This document shows positions 34,906 through 42,850 of a stretch of DNA of 64,000 nucleotides, one piece after another. Location of the stretch: the NCBI RefSeq assembly GCF_014873875.1, contig NZ_JADBEM010000001.1, forward strand, positions 868,001 through 932,000, written 5' to 3'. How positions within the stretch are numbered: position 1 is the first letter of the stretch; each line of letters begins with the position of its first letter. The notes beneath the pieces were generated by a model that was given only the letters and a program-made list of their open reading frames with translations, had not been told where the DNA came from and ran no database searches. Position numbers and translations under genes: made by a program. The DNA is from Actinopolymorpha pittospori. GTDB taxonomy: Bacteria; Actinomycetota; Actinomycetes; Propionibacteriales; Actinopolymorphaceae.

Positions 34906-35535
34906 TCAGGCCAGGAGAAACATCCTGACATGATCGAGTGCCATGTCGAGCGCAATCTCCATGGGTGTGACGTCATGAGCGGCCTGGGCCAACAGGTAGC
35001 CCCCTTGCAGCGCTGCCATCAGCCCGATCGCGAGCTTCCGAGGGTCGGCGTCGGCAGCGAGTGTCCCGGCATCCTGCATGCGACGCAGGCCGGCCTCGAT
35101 GAGTTTCTCCCACTCGTCGAAGGTCTCGGCCAGGGCCATGCGGGCGACCACGTCCTGGTCGGAGACCTCTCCGGCGATCGAGCCGAGGACGCAGCCGTAT
35201 GCGCCCTTTTGCAGTGAGTTGCGCTGGACGAGTGCGTCCCTCCACCGAACCAGACCATTGAACGATCTGAGGCGTTGTAGCGCAGCATGCTCGCGCTCCA
35301 TGATCTCTTTTGCGCGGAGGAGGACCACGGCGCGGACCAGCTGCTCCTTGTCGGCGAAGTGGTTGTAGAGCTGAGATTTGCTCGTGCCGCTCGCGGCGCG
35401 GACCTCGTCCAGCGTGGTCGAGCTGACGCCCTTCACGTACATGAGCTCGGCCGCGGCCTCGATGATGCGCCGCCTCGTCGCCGCACCGCGAGGTGTCCGT
35501 CTCGACTCCTCTTCGGCGCTCTCCGACCTGGTCAC
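34906..35535 (-). CDS. TetR/AcrR-family transcriptional regulator
   Basis: 209 residues. HTH: TRRRIIEAAAELMYVKGVSS, TTLDEVRAASGTSKSQLYNH, FADKEQLVRAVVLL. Ligand domain: LRSFNGLVRWRDALVQRNSL, YGCVLGSIAGEVSDQDVVAR, LMAALQGGYLLAQAAHDVTP. It is a close paralogue of the TetR at 20562. Its position beside the TGGAC-N6-GTCCA block makes it the best candidate to bind that repeat, whose size and symmetry suit a TetR dimer. No copy of the repeat is seen in its own upstream region (35536-35862), which holds no gene. Confidence 0.88.
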   Translation of the reverse strand: MTRSESAEEESRRTPRGAATRRRIIEAAAELMYVKGVSSTTLDEVRAASGTSKSQLYNHFADKEQLVRAVVLLRAKEIMEREHAALQRLRSFNGLVRWRDALVQRNSLQKGAYGCVLGSIAGEVSDQDVVARMALAETFDEWEKLIEAGLRRMQDAGTLAADADPRKLAIGLMAALQGGYLLAQAAHDVTPMEIALDMALDHVRMFLLA

Positions 35536-35862
35536 GAAGGCAAGGCTACCGGCCTAGATGATCGGGGCCGGTCCACCAATCCTCCGCGAGCTCGCCCGCC
35601 TCCGGCCGCTGAGGCTGGCGGGGGCGAAGGCGGCTCGCGGATGCTGCACCGACAGCAGCGACACGGCCTTCTCCAGGTAATCTCTTCCTTCCCCCGTAAG
35701 GCGTTCCCGAGGCGGGAGCGCAACGGGATTGCCCGTGACGAAATGTCGTCCCAGGGTGGGTCACCTCAGCGTAAACACTGTTGTGCGCCGACCCTGCGGA
35801 CCGGGGCCGCTCCGGCGAAACCGAGTGCCCGGTGGCGGGCTGCGCGGAGCTAGCCTTGTCGT

Positions 35863-36267
35863 ATGCCTGTTGTTGAAACGAACATGACGCAGAAGGACCT
35901 GTTGGAGGTCGAGCCGCCGTTCATCCCGCAGGGTGCGTTCGCGATGGTCCGACGCCTCGACCTGCCGCCGGGGGACCCCGGCATCGCTCCGCACCGTCAC
36001 TCCGGCCCCGTCTTCGGCTTCATGCTCGAAGGGGAGATGCTGTTCGAGCTCGAAGGTGAGGCTCCTTATCCGATCAAGGCCGGAGAGGCATTCTGGGAAC
36101 CAGGCGGCGATGTCATCCACTACACCATCTCGAACCTGCTCGCGGACAGCTGGAGCCGGCTTGTCGTCGTGATGCTGTGCGCCCCCGGCGTTGCAATGAT
36201 CACTTTCGTCGACGACGAGGAGCTCGCGGCGAAGGAAAGCGCACGGATTCCCAGGCAGAGGGCCTGA
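35863..36267 (+). CDS. cupin-domain protein
   Basis: 134 residues of a single cupin barrel: GIAPHRHSGPVFGFMLEGEM (motif 1, with two His and a Glu further on) and IKAGEAFWEPGGDVIHYTIS (motif 2, with the final His). It could bind a metal and act as a small dioxygenase or isomerase. There is no signal peptide. It is a single gene, convergent with the GNAT gene. Confidence 0.82.
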   Translation: MPVVETNMTQKDLLEVEPPFIPQGAFAMVRRLDLPPGDPGIAPHRHSGPVFGFMLEGEMLFELEGEAPYPIKAGEAFWEPGGDVIHYTISNLLADSWSRLVVVMLCAPGVAMITFVDDEELAAKESARIPRQRA

Positions 36268-36413
36268 GCGCTTAGCTACGGACAGCCAGCACCCGTCCAG
36301 GGACAGATGTCAGGGACGGACCGGACGGCCAACCCGAGCGTGCGCACGTGGTCGAGGGCCGCGGAGGAGAAGACCCCTCGCCCTGACCTTTCAGCGAGAG
36401 GCGGCCTCGCCCG

Positions 36414-36986
36414 TCATTCCGCCGCCCGTCCCGGGTCCTGGCCAGGCAGTGGTTTATCCAGATCCGCGGCCCACAAGCGATACACATGGAGCCGCAGGTC
36501 GTAGTACTTGTCCGTCTCACCAACCCACTCCATCCCGATCCGCCTGGCCATGGCGGCGGCCCGTGTGTTCGTGGGCCGCGCTACCGCGAATACCTCATCC
36601 ACACCATCGTGCGCGAAGGCATGGTGAGCGACCCGGTGCCCTGCCTCGATGGCCAAGCCTTGCCCCCACACATCCGGCGCCAACTGCACACCGATCTCCA
36701 GGTCCTCCCCACCCGGCGGGAGATACTGCAGCGACACTCCGCCGACGACCCGGGCGTCTGTGGAGAGCTCGACCGCCCACCGCCCGGCCGGCGCCGGCGA
36801 ACGCGCTTCGTCCAGATTCCAGCGCTGGAGTAGCAGCCTCATCGCGCTCACATCCGGCACGCGCTCCAACGCGGGAGTCAACCATCGGGCGACCTCGTTG
36901 TCACCGAATATCCGCAGCGCCGCCTCGGCGTCGCCCAGCCGCCAGGGCCGCAGCGTGAGCCTGTCTGTCTTCAGCACGTCAGTCAC
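36414..36986 (-). CDS. GNAT-family acetyltransferase, RimJ/RimL-like
   Basis: 190 residues: LKTDRLTLRPWRLGDAEAAL, the middle strand VGGVSLQYLPPGGEDLEIG, acetyl-CoA motif APDVWGQGLAIEAGHRVAHH (the usual R/Q-x-x-G-x-G/A variant) and VFAVARPTNTRAAAMARRIG. This is the layout of RimJ/RimL proteins that acetylate protein N-termini or small amines. The substrate is unknown. Its upstream region, shared with the quinone oxidoreductase genes, includes the perfect 37066 operator 80 bp away. Confidence 0.87.
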   Translation of the reverse strand: MTDVLKTDRLTLRPWRLGDAEAALRIFGDNEVARWLTPALERVPDVSAMRLLLQRWNLDEARSPAPAGRWAVELSTDARVVGGVSLQYLPPGGEDLEIGVQLAPDVWGQGLAIEAGHRVAHHAFAHDGVDEVFAVARPTNTRAAAMARRIGMEWVGETDKYYDLRLHVYRLWAADLDKPLPGQDPGRAAE

Positions 36987-37065
36987 CGCAGGTCGCCTCC
37001 ACCGAACCCGTACCGTTCCGCGACCACAATGGCACAGCGGTCAGCGGCCAGGCCGGCCGGGTTAG

Positions 37066-37094
37066 TTGGACCTGAAGGTCCAAGTTGCTAGAGT
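37066..37094 (+). promoter_or_regulatory. perfect TGGAC-type operator within a plus-strand promoter
   Basis: TTGGACCT/AGGTCCAA (37066-37083) is an exact 18-bp palindrome. TTGGAC at its left edge and TAGAGT at 37089-37094 are 17 bp apart, so the operator fills the -35 and spacer of a plus-strand promoter reading toward the quinone oxidoreductases 380 bp downstream. Confidence 0.65.
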
Positions 37095-37247
37095 GACGGT
37101 GCGGCACGCCTACTGCCGTCAGACCTGCCGGTGAGGTGCGGCCGCTCCACAGAATCCCCCAGGCTGTCCCTGCGCGGAGCCGATCCAGGCGGAACTATCG
37201 ACACCAGAGCGCCCCAGTTGACAACAGCCCACACCGAGACCCCCTAG

Positions 37248-37263
37248 TGGACCGTAAAGTCCA
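37248..37263. promoter_or_regulatory. second TGGAC-type operator upstream of the quinone oxidoreductases
   Basis: TGGACCGTAAAGTCCA, 182 bp after the first site and 215 bp before the first oxidoreductase start. TTGACA occurs at 37218-37223. No gene is visible in 36987-37477. Confidence 0.6.
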
Positions 37264-37477
37264 GTTGCACTCCCGGGGCGCATCCATGAGGTTCGGCCTC
37301 TTAGCTGGGAGAAACTCGGTCGTGGCAGCCCCTCTGGTGATGCGCTCACGATGGGGCTATCGACAACCAGAACGGTCTGCGCGTCCGCCTTGGCCTAAAA
37401 CACCGAGGTCTGGTGCCACTAACACTGGCGAACCGAAAGTGCCGTGCAGGCGAGGACTGGGTAAGGGGAGGCGCCCG

Positions 37478-38323
37478 ATGAAGGCGATTGTGGTGAAGGA
37501 TGAGGCTGCGGGAACGGCCGGGATGACGCTCGTGGAGACCGCTGAGCCGCCGGCCGCGATCAACGACGTCGTCGTTCAGGTTCATGCCTCAGGATTCGTC
37601 CCGACTGAGCTGGAGTGGCCCTCGACCTGGACCGATCGCGCCGACCACGACCGAACACCGACGATCCCCGGGCACGAGATGGCCGGAGTGGTCACCACCC
37701 TCGGCTACGGCGCGACCGGTCTGTCGGTGGGACAGCGGGTGTTCGGCCTCACGGACTGGCATCGCGACGGAACGATGGCGGAGTATGTGGCCGTCGAGGC
37801 ACGCAACCTCGCGCCGCTGCCGGGCGACGTCGACTTCACCGTGGGCGCGAGCCTGCCAATCTCGGGCCTGACCGCGTGGCAAGGGCTGTTCGAGCACGGC
37901 CGTCTTCAGGCGGGGCAGAGTGTCCTCGCGCACGGCGCGGCCGGCGCAGTCGGGGCGATGGTGATCCAACTCGCACGCGAGGCTGGCGCCTACGTCATCG
38001 CTACCGGACGCACCGCCGACCGTCACAAGACGTTCGACTTCGGGGCGCAGGAGTTCGTCGACCTCGACAACGACACCCTGGCAGACGTCGGCGCCGTCGA
38101 CCTGGTCTTCGATGTCATCGACGGCGACATCCGGAAGCGGTCCGCAGGCCTGGACTTCGTCGTCGAGTCCGATCGCGCCCAGTTGGGTGAGATCGTGCAG
38201 CGGGTGCGGGACGGACGACTGCGGACGAACATCGGCGGCATCGCAGCCCTCGACGATGCTGCCGCGGCCCTCAACCCGGCCGAGCGGATCAGCGGGCAGA
38301 CGATCATCCACGTTCGTTCGTGA
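37478..38323 (+). CDS. NADPH:quinone oxidoreductase-like MDR protein, copy 1 (internal deletion)
   Basis: 281 residues from ATG 37478 (AAGGGGAGG upstream). It opens MKAIVVKDEAAGTAGMTLVE and has VVQVHASGFVPTELEWPSTW, IPGHEMAGVVTTLGYGATG and the NADP-binding QSVLAHGAAGAVGAMVIQLA with ATGRTADRH. No zinc ligands are seen. Compared with copy 2 it lacks exactly 24 codons after KRSAGL (the segment IRAGGTLVTVVGPPEAWPTN plus GRAI), which form a strand and loop near the cofactor. The frame is preserved, but the enzyme may be impaired. Confidence 0.85.
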   Translation: MKAIVVKDEAAGTAGMTLVETAEPPAAINDVVVQVHASGFVPTELEWPSTWTDRADHDRTPTIPGHEMAGVVTTLGYGATGLSVGQRVFGLTDWHRDGTMAEYVAVEARNLAPLPGDVDFTVGASLPISGLTAWQGLFEHGRLQAGQSVLAHGAAGAVGAMVIQLAREAGAYVIATGRTADRHKTFDFGAQEFVDLDNDTLADVGAVDLVFDVIDGDIRKRSAGLDFVVESDRAQLGEIVQRVRDGRLRTNIGGIAALDDAAAALNPAERISGQTIIHVRS

Positions 38324-38366
38324 GTGACACGCGCCCATCGATGCAACCTTTCCATCAGGGAGACAA

Positions 38367-39305
38367 ATGACCGAGGAGACAATTCTTATGAAGGCGATTG
38401 TGGTGACGGACGAGGCTGCGGGGACGGCCGGGATGACGCTCACGGAGCGGCCTGAGCCGCCGGCAGCGATCAACGACGTCGTCGTTCGGGTTCACGCGTC
38501 GGGCTTCGTCCCGACTGAACTGGAGTGGCCCTCGACCTGGACCGATCGCGCCGGCCGTGACAAGTCTCCGTCGATCCCCGGGCACGAGCTGGCCGGAGTG
38601 GTCACCGCCCTCGGCTACGGCACGACCGGCCTGTCGGTGGGACAGCGGGTGTTCGGCCTCACCGACTGGCACCGCGACGGCACCCTGGCCGAATACGTGG
38701 CCGTCGAGGCACGCAACCTCGCCCCGCTGCCGGGCGACGTCGACTTCACCGTCGGCGCGAGCCTGCCAATCTCGGGCCTGACCGCATGGCAAGGACTGTT
38801 CGACCACGGCCACCTCCAGGCCGGGCAGAGTGTCCTCGCCCACGGTGCCGCCGGCGCGGTCGGGACGATGGTGACCCAACTCGCGCGCGAGGCCGGCGCC
38901 TACGTCATCGGCACCGGTCGCACCGTCGACCGTCAGAAGGCGTTCGACTTCGGCGCGCAGGAGTTCGTCGACCTCGACAACGACGCCCTGGAAGACATCG
39001 GGGCCGTCGACCTGGTCTTCGACGTCATCGGCGGCGACATCCAGAAGCGCTCCGCGGGCCTGATCCGCGCCGGAGGAACACTGGTGACCGTCGTCGGGCC
39101 ACCCGAGGCGTGGCCCACCAACGGCCGGGCGATCGACTTCGTCGTCGAGGCCGATCGCACCCAACTGGGTGAGATCGTCCACCGAGTGCGAGACGGACGA
39201 CTGCGCACCAACATCGGCAACATCGCAAGCCTCGACGACGCCGTCGCCGCCCTCAACCCGACCGAGCGGACCAGCGGGAAGACAATCATCCGCATTCGTC
39301 CCTGA
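38367..39305 (+). CDS. NADPH:quinone oxidoreductase-like MDR protein, copy 2
   Basis: 305-312 residues; ATG 38367 has GGGAG 4 bp away, while ATG 38388 (MKAIVVTDEAAGTAGMTLTE) matches the start of copy 1. It is nearly identical to copy 1 throughout and complete: GLSVGQRVFGLTDWHRDGTL, QSVLAHGAAGAVGTMVTQLA, DVIGGDIQKRSAGLIRAGGT. Enzymes of this group reduce quinones or alpha,beta-unsaturated carbonyls. It is 43 bp after copy 1 and 68 bp before the NTF2-like gene, so the three are one operon under the operators at 37066 and 37248. Confidence 0.9.
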   Translation: MTEETILMKAIVVTDEAAGTAGMTLTERPEPPAAINDVVVRVHASGFVPTELEWPSTWTDRAGRDKSPSIPGHELAGVVTALGYGTTGLSVGQRVFGLTDWHRDGTLAEYVAVEARNLAPLPGDVDFTVGASLPISGLTAWQGLFDHGHLQAGQSVLAHGAAGAVGTMVTQLAREAGAYVIGTGRTVDRQKAFDFGAQEFVDLDNDALEDIGAVDLVFDVIGGDIQKRSAGLIRAGGTLVTVVGPPEAWPTNGRAIDFVVEADRTQLGEIVHRVRDGRLRTNIGNIASLDDAVAALNPTERTSGKTIIRIRP

Positions 39306-39373
39306 CCACTCGAGAACACGATCGTCGCGCGGCCAGCTGAGAGTTCGACAACCAACACGAAAAGGAGACCGCA

Positions 39374-39775
39374 ATGTCCGATTCCTATGCACTCCCCAAC
39401 AAACCCGAAGACGTCATCCCGTCGCTGATCGAGCGATTCAACTCCGGCAAGGTCGACGCGATGATGACCTTGTACGAGGGGGCCGTGCTCATCGCGGACG
39501 ACGGGGGAACCGTCACTGATCGCGCTGAGATCGCTGCCGCACTCGAGCGCGACCTCAGCCTCGGCCTGCCGCTGGAGGCCAACGCGCGCCATGTCTTCGT
39601 TGCCGACGACATCGCGCAGATCGTGGTGGACTGGTCGATCGACGGCACGGGTCCCGATGGCAAGCACGTGCGTGTCGAAGGCACGGCAAGCGATGTCGCG
39701 CGCCGCGGCGCCGATGGCCTCTGGCGGTACCTGATCGACAATCGCCTTGGGACGGCGGTGCGTAAGCCTGCCTGA
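39374..39775 (+). CDS. NTF2-like (SnoaL/DUF4440-type) protein
   Basis: 133 residues from ATG 39374 after AAAAGGAGA. The fold pattern is IPSLIERFNSGKVDAMMTLY, GAVLIADDGGTVTDRAEIAA, HVFVADDIAQIVVDWSIDG and DGLWRYLIDNRLGTA. It is probably a stress-related ligand binder or dehydratase; the substrate is unknown. It is last gene of the quinone oxidoreductase operon. The 330 bp that follow hold only a short unrecognised minus-frame piece near 39960-40100 (YDLDLVERLLEKDLAPADLR). Confidence 0.82.
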   Translation: MSDSYALPNKPEDVIPSLIERFNSGKVDAMMTLYEGAVLIADDGGTVTDRAEIAAALERDLSLGLPLEANARHVFVADDIAQIVVDWSIDGTGPDGKHVRVEGTASDVARRGADGLWRYLIDNRLGTAVRKPA

Positions 39776-40105
39776 CACGGGTGCGCCGCGGAAGCTGGCG
39801 GCCGGTCCAGCGGGCGGGATTGCGCCGACGGCAGCTAGGCATCGACACCCAGGCCGGCGCACCGTGCCTGGACCCGGTGGTTGGCGGAAGTCGCTCGCTC
39901 TGTTGGCTCATCGCGAAGTCGTACCTGGCGGGGTCGCGTGGTCGCGACGGACCCGCTCGGCCTTGGTCAGCGGCCGGCCTGGCGCTCGGCGCGCGTCCTG
40001 GTAGGCGAACCACAGTTGCCCCGTGACAGTTCGCCCTCGCGGAGGTCTGCCGGTGCGAGGTCCTTCTCGAGCAGTCGTTCCACGAGGTCCAGGTCGTAGA
40101 TTCCG

Positions 40106-41374
40106 TTATCCGTACGAGCTCAACATGCCTCGTCCGAGCCAGTCGTTATCGTCGCGTGCGCCTGGCAGGGCGAAGAAGTAGCCGCCGCCGAACGGTGAGA
40201 TGTAGTCGACGAGAGGCTCGTCGATGAGGCGCTTCTGAACCGTCACGAATTGCCGGTCAAGGTCCTGATTGAAGCAGGCGAAGATCAGCCCCATGTCGAG
40301 CTGGCCGTTGGGGTCGGTCCCGGCGCTGTAGTTGAACGAGCGCCGCAGCAACCTCTGGTCGTCGACGGTTCCGTCATGCGGGTTGGCGAGCCGGATGTGT
40401 GCGGTGACCGGAACAACATCGCCGTATGGGTCGTGCCGATAGTCGGGTAGATCGAACTCCTTGCTTCCGGTGAGCGGTGTGCCACTGTCGCGGTCGCGCC
40501 CGATCATGCGCTGCTGCTCCAGGACCGAGACTCGGTCCCAGAACTCCACGAACATCCGGATCAGCCGTACGACGTGGTAGGAGCCACCCTCGACCCATGC
40601 GGGCTCGTCACCGCCGCCCTTCGTCCACACAATCTGGTCGATGACCTCGGGGCTGTCGAGGACCTCCTTGTTTGCGGTTCCGTCCTTGAACCCCAGCAGG
40701 TTGCGTGGTGTGCCTGCCGGACGAGGGGGGCTGGTGAAACCCTCCTTCCGCCAGCGCACCTGCAGGTCGGCGCGCGTCGCGCGCATCAGGATGCGCAGCG
40801 CGTGCAGGACAGTGTCGTGATTGTTCGCGCAGATCTGGAGGATCAGATCCCCGTCACAGAAGCTCCGGTCGAGGACGTCGTTGGGGAACTCGTCCATTGG
40901 TCGCAGTCGGGCGGGCTTGGCTGACTTGAGCCCGAAGCGCTCGTCGAAAAGGCTGGATCCGACGCTCACCGTCACGGTGAGCCCGTCCGGGGCTATGTCC
41001 GGTCCGAGCACACCGTTCTCGTAGGAGGTGGACACCATGCCGTCGTAGGGCACCCCACGTCCGGTCATGAGGTAGCGGATCGTCGAGGTGAGGGTCTTCA
41101 GCATCTGCTGCAGTCGCGCGCGATCGGGCGAGGTCACCGTGAACGCCACGAACGCCGACGCACGCTGCGCAAGCTCCAGAATGCCGGACTGGTGCTTCCC
41201 CTCGAAGGGGTACGCCGCCGGCGGGGTCACAGGCACGCCGCCGTCGGCGGCCGCGGGGTTGGTGGTGAGGACCGTGACTGCGGCAACGGCGCCTGCCGAC
41301 CCTGCGACGGCGGCACCGATGAAGCCCCGCCGAGTGACCCGGTCGCTCGGTTCTGGCGTCGGACGCCGGGTCAT
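40106..41374 (-). CDS. efeB: Dyp-type peroxidase, EfeB subunit
   Basis: 422 residues. The N-terminus is a twin-arginine signal, RVTRRGFIGAAVAGSAGA with AAADGG cleavage region, so the folded heme protein is exported. Dyp motifs: PRNLLGFKDGTANKEVLDSP (GxxDG) and the distal region VEGGSYHVVRLIRMFVEFWD with WDRVSVLEQQRMIGRDRDSG. EfeB oxidises Fe2+ or frees iron from heme outside the cell. It overlaps efeO by ATGA. Confidence 0.93.
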   Translation of the reverse strand: MTRRPTPEPSDRVTRRGFIGAAVAGSAGAVAAVTVLTTNPAAADGGVPVTPPAAYPFEGKHQSGILELAQRASAFVAFTVTSPDRARLQQMLKTLTSTIRYLMTGRGVPYDGMVSTSYENGVLGPDIAPDGLTVTVSVGSSLFDERFGLKSAKPARLRPMDEFPNDVLDRSFCDGDLILQICANNHDTVLHALRILMRATRADLQVRWRKEGFTSPPRPAGTPRNLLGFKDGTANKEVLDSPEVIDQIVWTKGGGDEPAWVEGGSYHVVRLIRMFVEFWDRVSVLEQQRMIGRDRDSGTPLTGSKEFDLPDYRHDPYGDVVPVTAHIRLANPHDGTVDDQRLLRRSFNYSAGTDPNGQLDMGLIFACFNQDLDRQFVTVQKRLIDEPLVDYISPFGGGYFFALPGARDDNDWLGRGMLSSYG

Positions 41375-42660
41375 CGGGTGCCGTTCCGGGGCTCGGTGAT
41401 GACGGCGACGTGGGACAGCAGCTCGACGGTTTGCTGAACGTCGGCGTTGAGCTCAGCCCGTTGGCCGATGGTGAGTGACGACAAGGGGATCCATCCGTCT
41501 CGGTGGTGGTAGCTCTGTACCAGCTGCTGTGTCTTCTTCAGCCACTGCTGGGTCTCGGCCAGGTAGGGGTCCTGCTTCTCCAGCAACGGCAGCAGCGGGT
41601 CTAAGGCGTGCCGTGTGCCGGTGAGGTTGGCGTTGACTGTGGCGAGTTCGGAGTGGCTTCCGGCGTCGCCGACACCGTTGAGGTCACTGCCGAGGGTGTC
41701 CTCGAGGATTTCGTGGGCGCGGATACCGATGTCGAGCGGTGTGATCGCGTTCGGCTTGATCAGCTCGGTTGCCAGCCGGCCCACCGCGGCGACGAGGGCA
41801 TCGCCGTGCGGCGCGATCGCCTTCGCTGGCTTGCCCGCCCACAGCATCGCTTCGATCTTTCGGAAGCCTTCGAATTTCACAACCGCCGCCGGGTCGCCCG
41901 GCGGGTCGGCGTTGATGGCGTCGTCCAGGTCGCCGAAGGCGCGGTATGCGGCGCCGAGCGTCTCGTAGGTGAGGTGCGCGGTGAGCCAGTCGCGTTTCGC
42001 GGCCGCGACGTTGCCAGCGTGGAGGTCGGCCTGGAGCTGCTTCACCTGGCGGCTGAGGGTCGGCAACTGGCTCTGCACCCACGCGACGTACCGATTGATC
42101 GGAATGCGGAGGTCCAGCGGCGTCACTGGCGTCACGCCGTGCACCCTCTCGGGGAGCTCGTCGCCGGTGACGGTGACCGGCTTGCTGAACTTGATGGTGT
42201 AGGAGGTGATGCACACCCAGCGGTAGGAGGCCGGTGGCAGCGTCGCGGTGACCCGCCGGGTTGCGCCGCCGCCGAAGTTCTCCACCTCGAGGTAGATCTG
42301 CTCGGTCTTCACGTCCTGGAGGTAGACCTCCATGTCGTCGCCCTCGTCGTTGTAGACGACGAAGGTGTACGTGCCCATGGGGCCTCCGGCCCAGGCGTCG
42401 ATGCACGTGGGCGAGCCGGCGTCGAGCGGGATATCCGCTGCTGTGGCCGCGGCTGTGGATGTGGCTGTGGATGTGGCTGTGGCGGTCGGAGGTGTCGCGG
42501 TCGGAGACGCTGCGACCGGATCGACCCGCGAACGGGTGTGGATCACTGCGGCTGCCACGGTGACCGCGGCGATTATCACGACCGCTGTCGCGATCCACCC
42601 TCGCCGACCCGTGCGCCTACGACCTGCCGCCAGTGTCTTCGGGTCACTCGCATCTTGCAT
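41371..42660 (-). CDS. efeO: iron uptake protein EfeO (cupredoxin plus M75 imelysin domain)
   Basis: 429 residues from ATG 42660. One transmembrane anchor at residues ~20-42 (GWIATAVVIIAAVTVAAAVI) is followed by a Thr/Ala/Pro linker, a cupredoxin-like domain (TYTFVVYNDEGDDMEVYLQD, PPASYRWVCITS) and the M75 helical domain with the iron-site HEILEDTLGS. EfeO binds extracellular Fe for delivery to the permease. The usual efeU permease gene is not next to it: the upstream neighbour is a phospholipase C. Either EfeU is elsewhere or this pair works with another transporter. Confidence 0.92.
   Translation of the reverse strand: MQDASDPKTLAAGRRRTGRRGWIATAVVIIAAVTVAAAVIHTRSRVDPVAASPTATPPTATATSTATSTAAATAADIPLDAGSPTCIDAWAGGPMGTYTFVVYNDEGDDMEVYLQDVKTEQIYLEVENFGGGATRRVTATLPPASYRWVCITSYTIKFSKPVTVTGDELPERVHGVTPVTPLDLRIPINRYVAWVQSQLPTLSRQVKQLQADLHAGNVAAAKRDWLTAHLTYETLGAAYRAFGDLDDAINADPPGDPAAVVKFEGFRKIEAMLWAGKPAKAIAPHGDALVAAVGRLATELIKPNAITPLDIGIRAHEILEDTLGSDLNGVGDAGSHSELATVNANLTGTRHALDPLLPLLEKQDPYLAETQQWLKKTQQLVQSYHHRDGWIPLSSLTIGQRAELNADVQQTVELLSHVAVITEPRNGTR
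42452..42482 (-). repeat. 12-bp tandem repeat in the EfeO linker
   Basis: Two full copies of GCTGTGGATGTG and a partial third, encoding Thr/Ser/Ala repeats between the membrane anchor and the cupredoxin domain. Copy number changes would alter only linker length. Confidence 0.7.
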
Positions 42661-42850
42661 CAGATCGTCCCTTCCGATCACCGCGATGACGCCCCGGCTG
42701 GCAAGGCGCCCGAACGTCACCCGGCCAAGGCTCAGGGCCGGCGTCTGAGCCGCGCGGCGGCAGCAGACCGCTGACCACAGCGACGCGCACCGCGTCGCGC
42801 CGGTCTGGCACGACGCGGTGGGCCGTCGAATAGTTGGAGACGGTGAGGGC

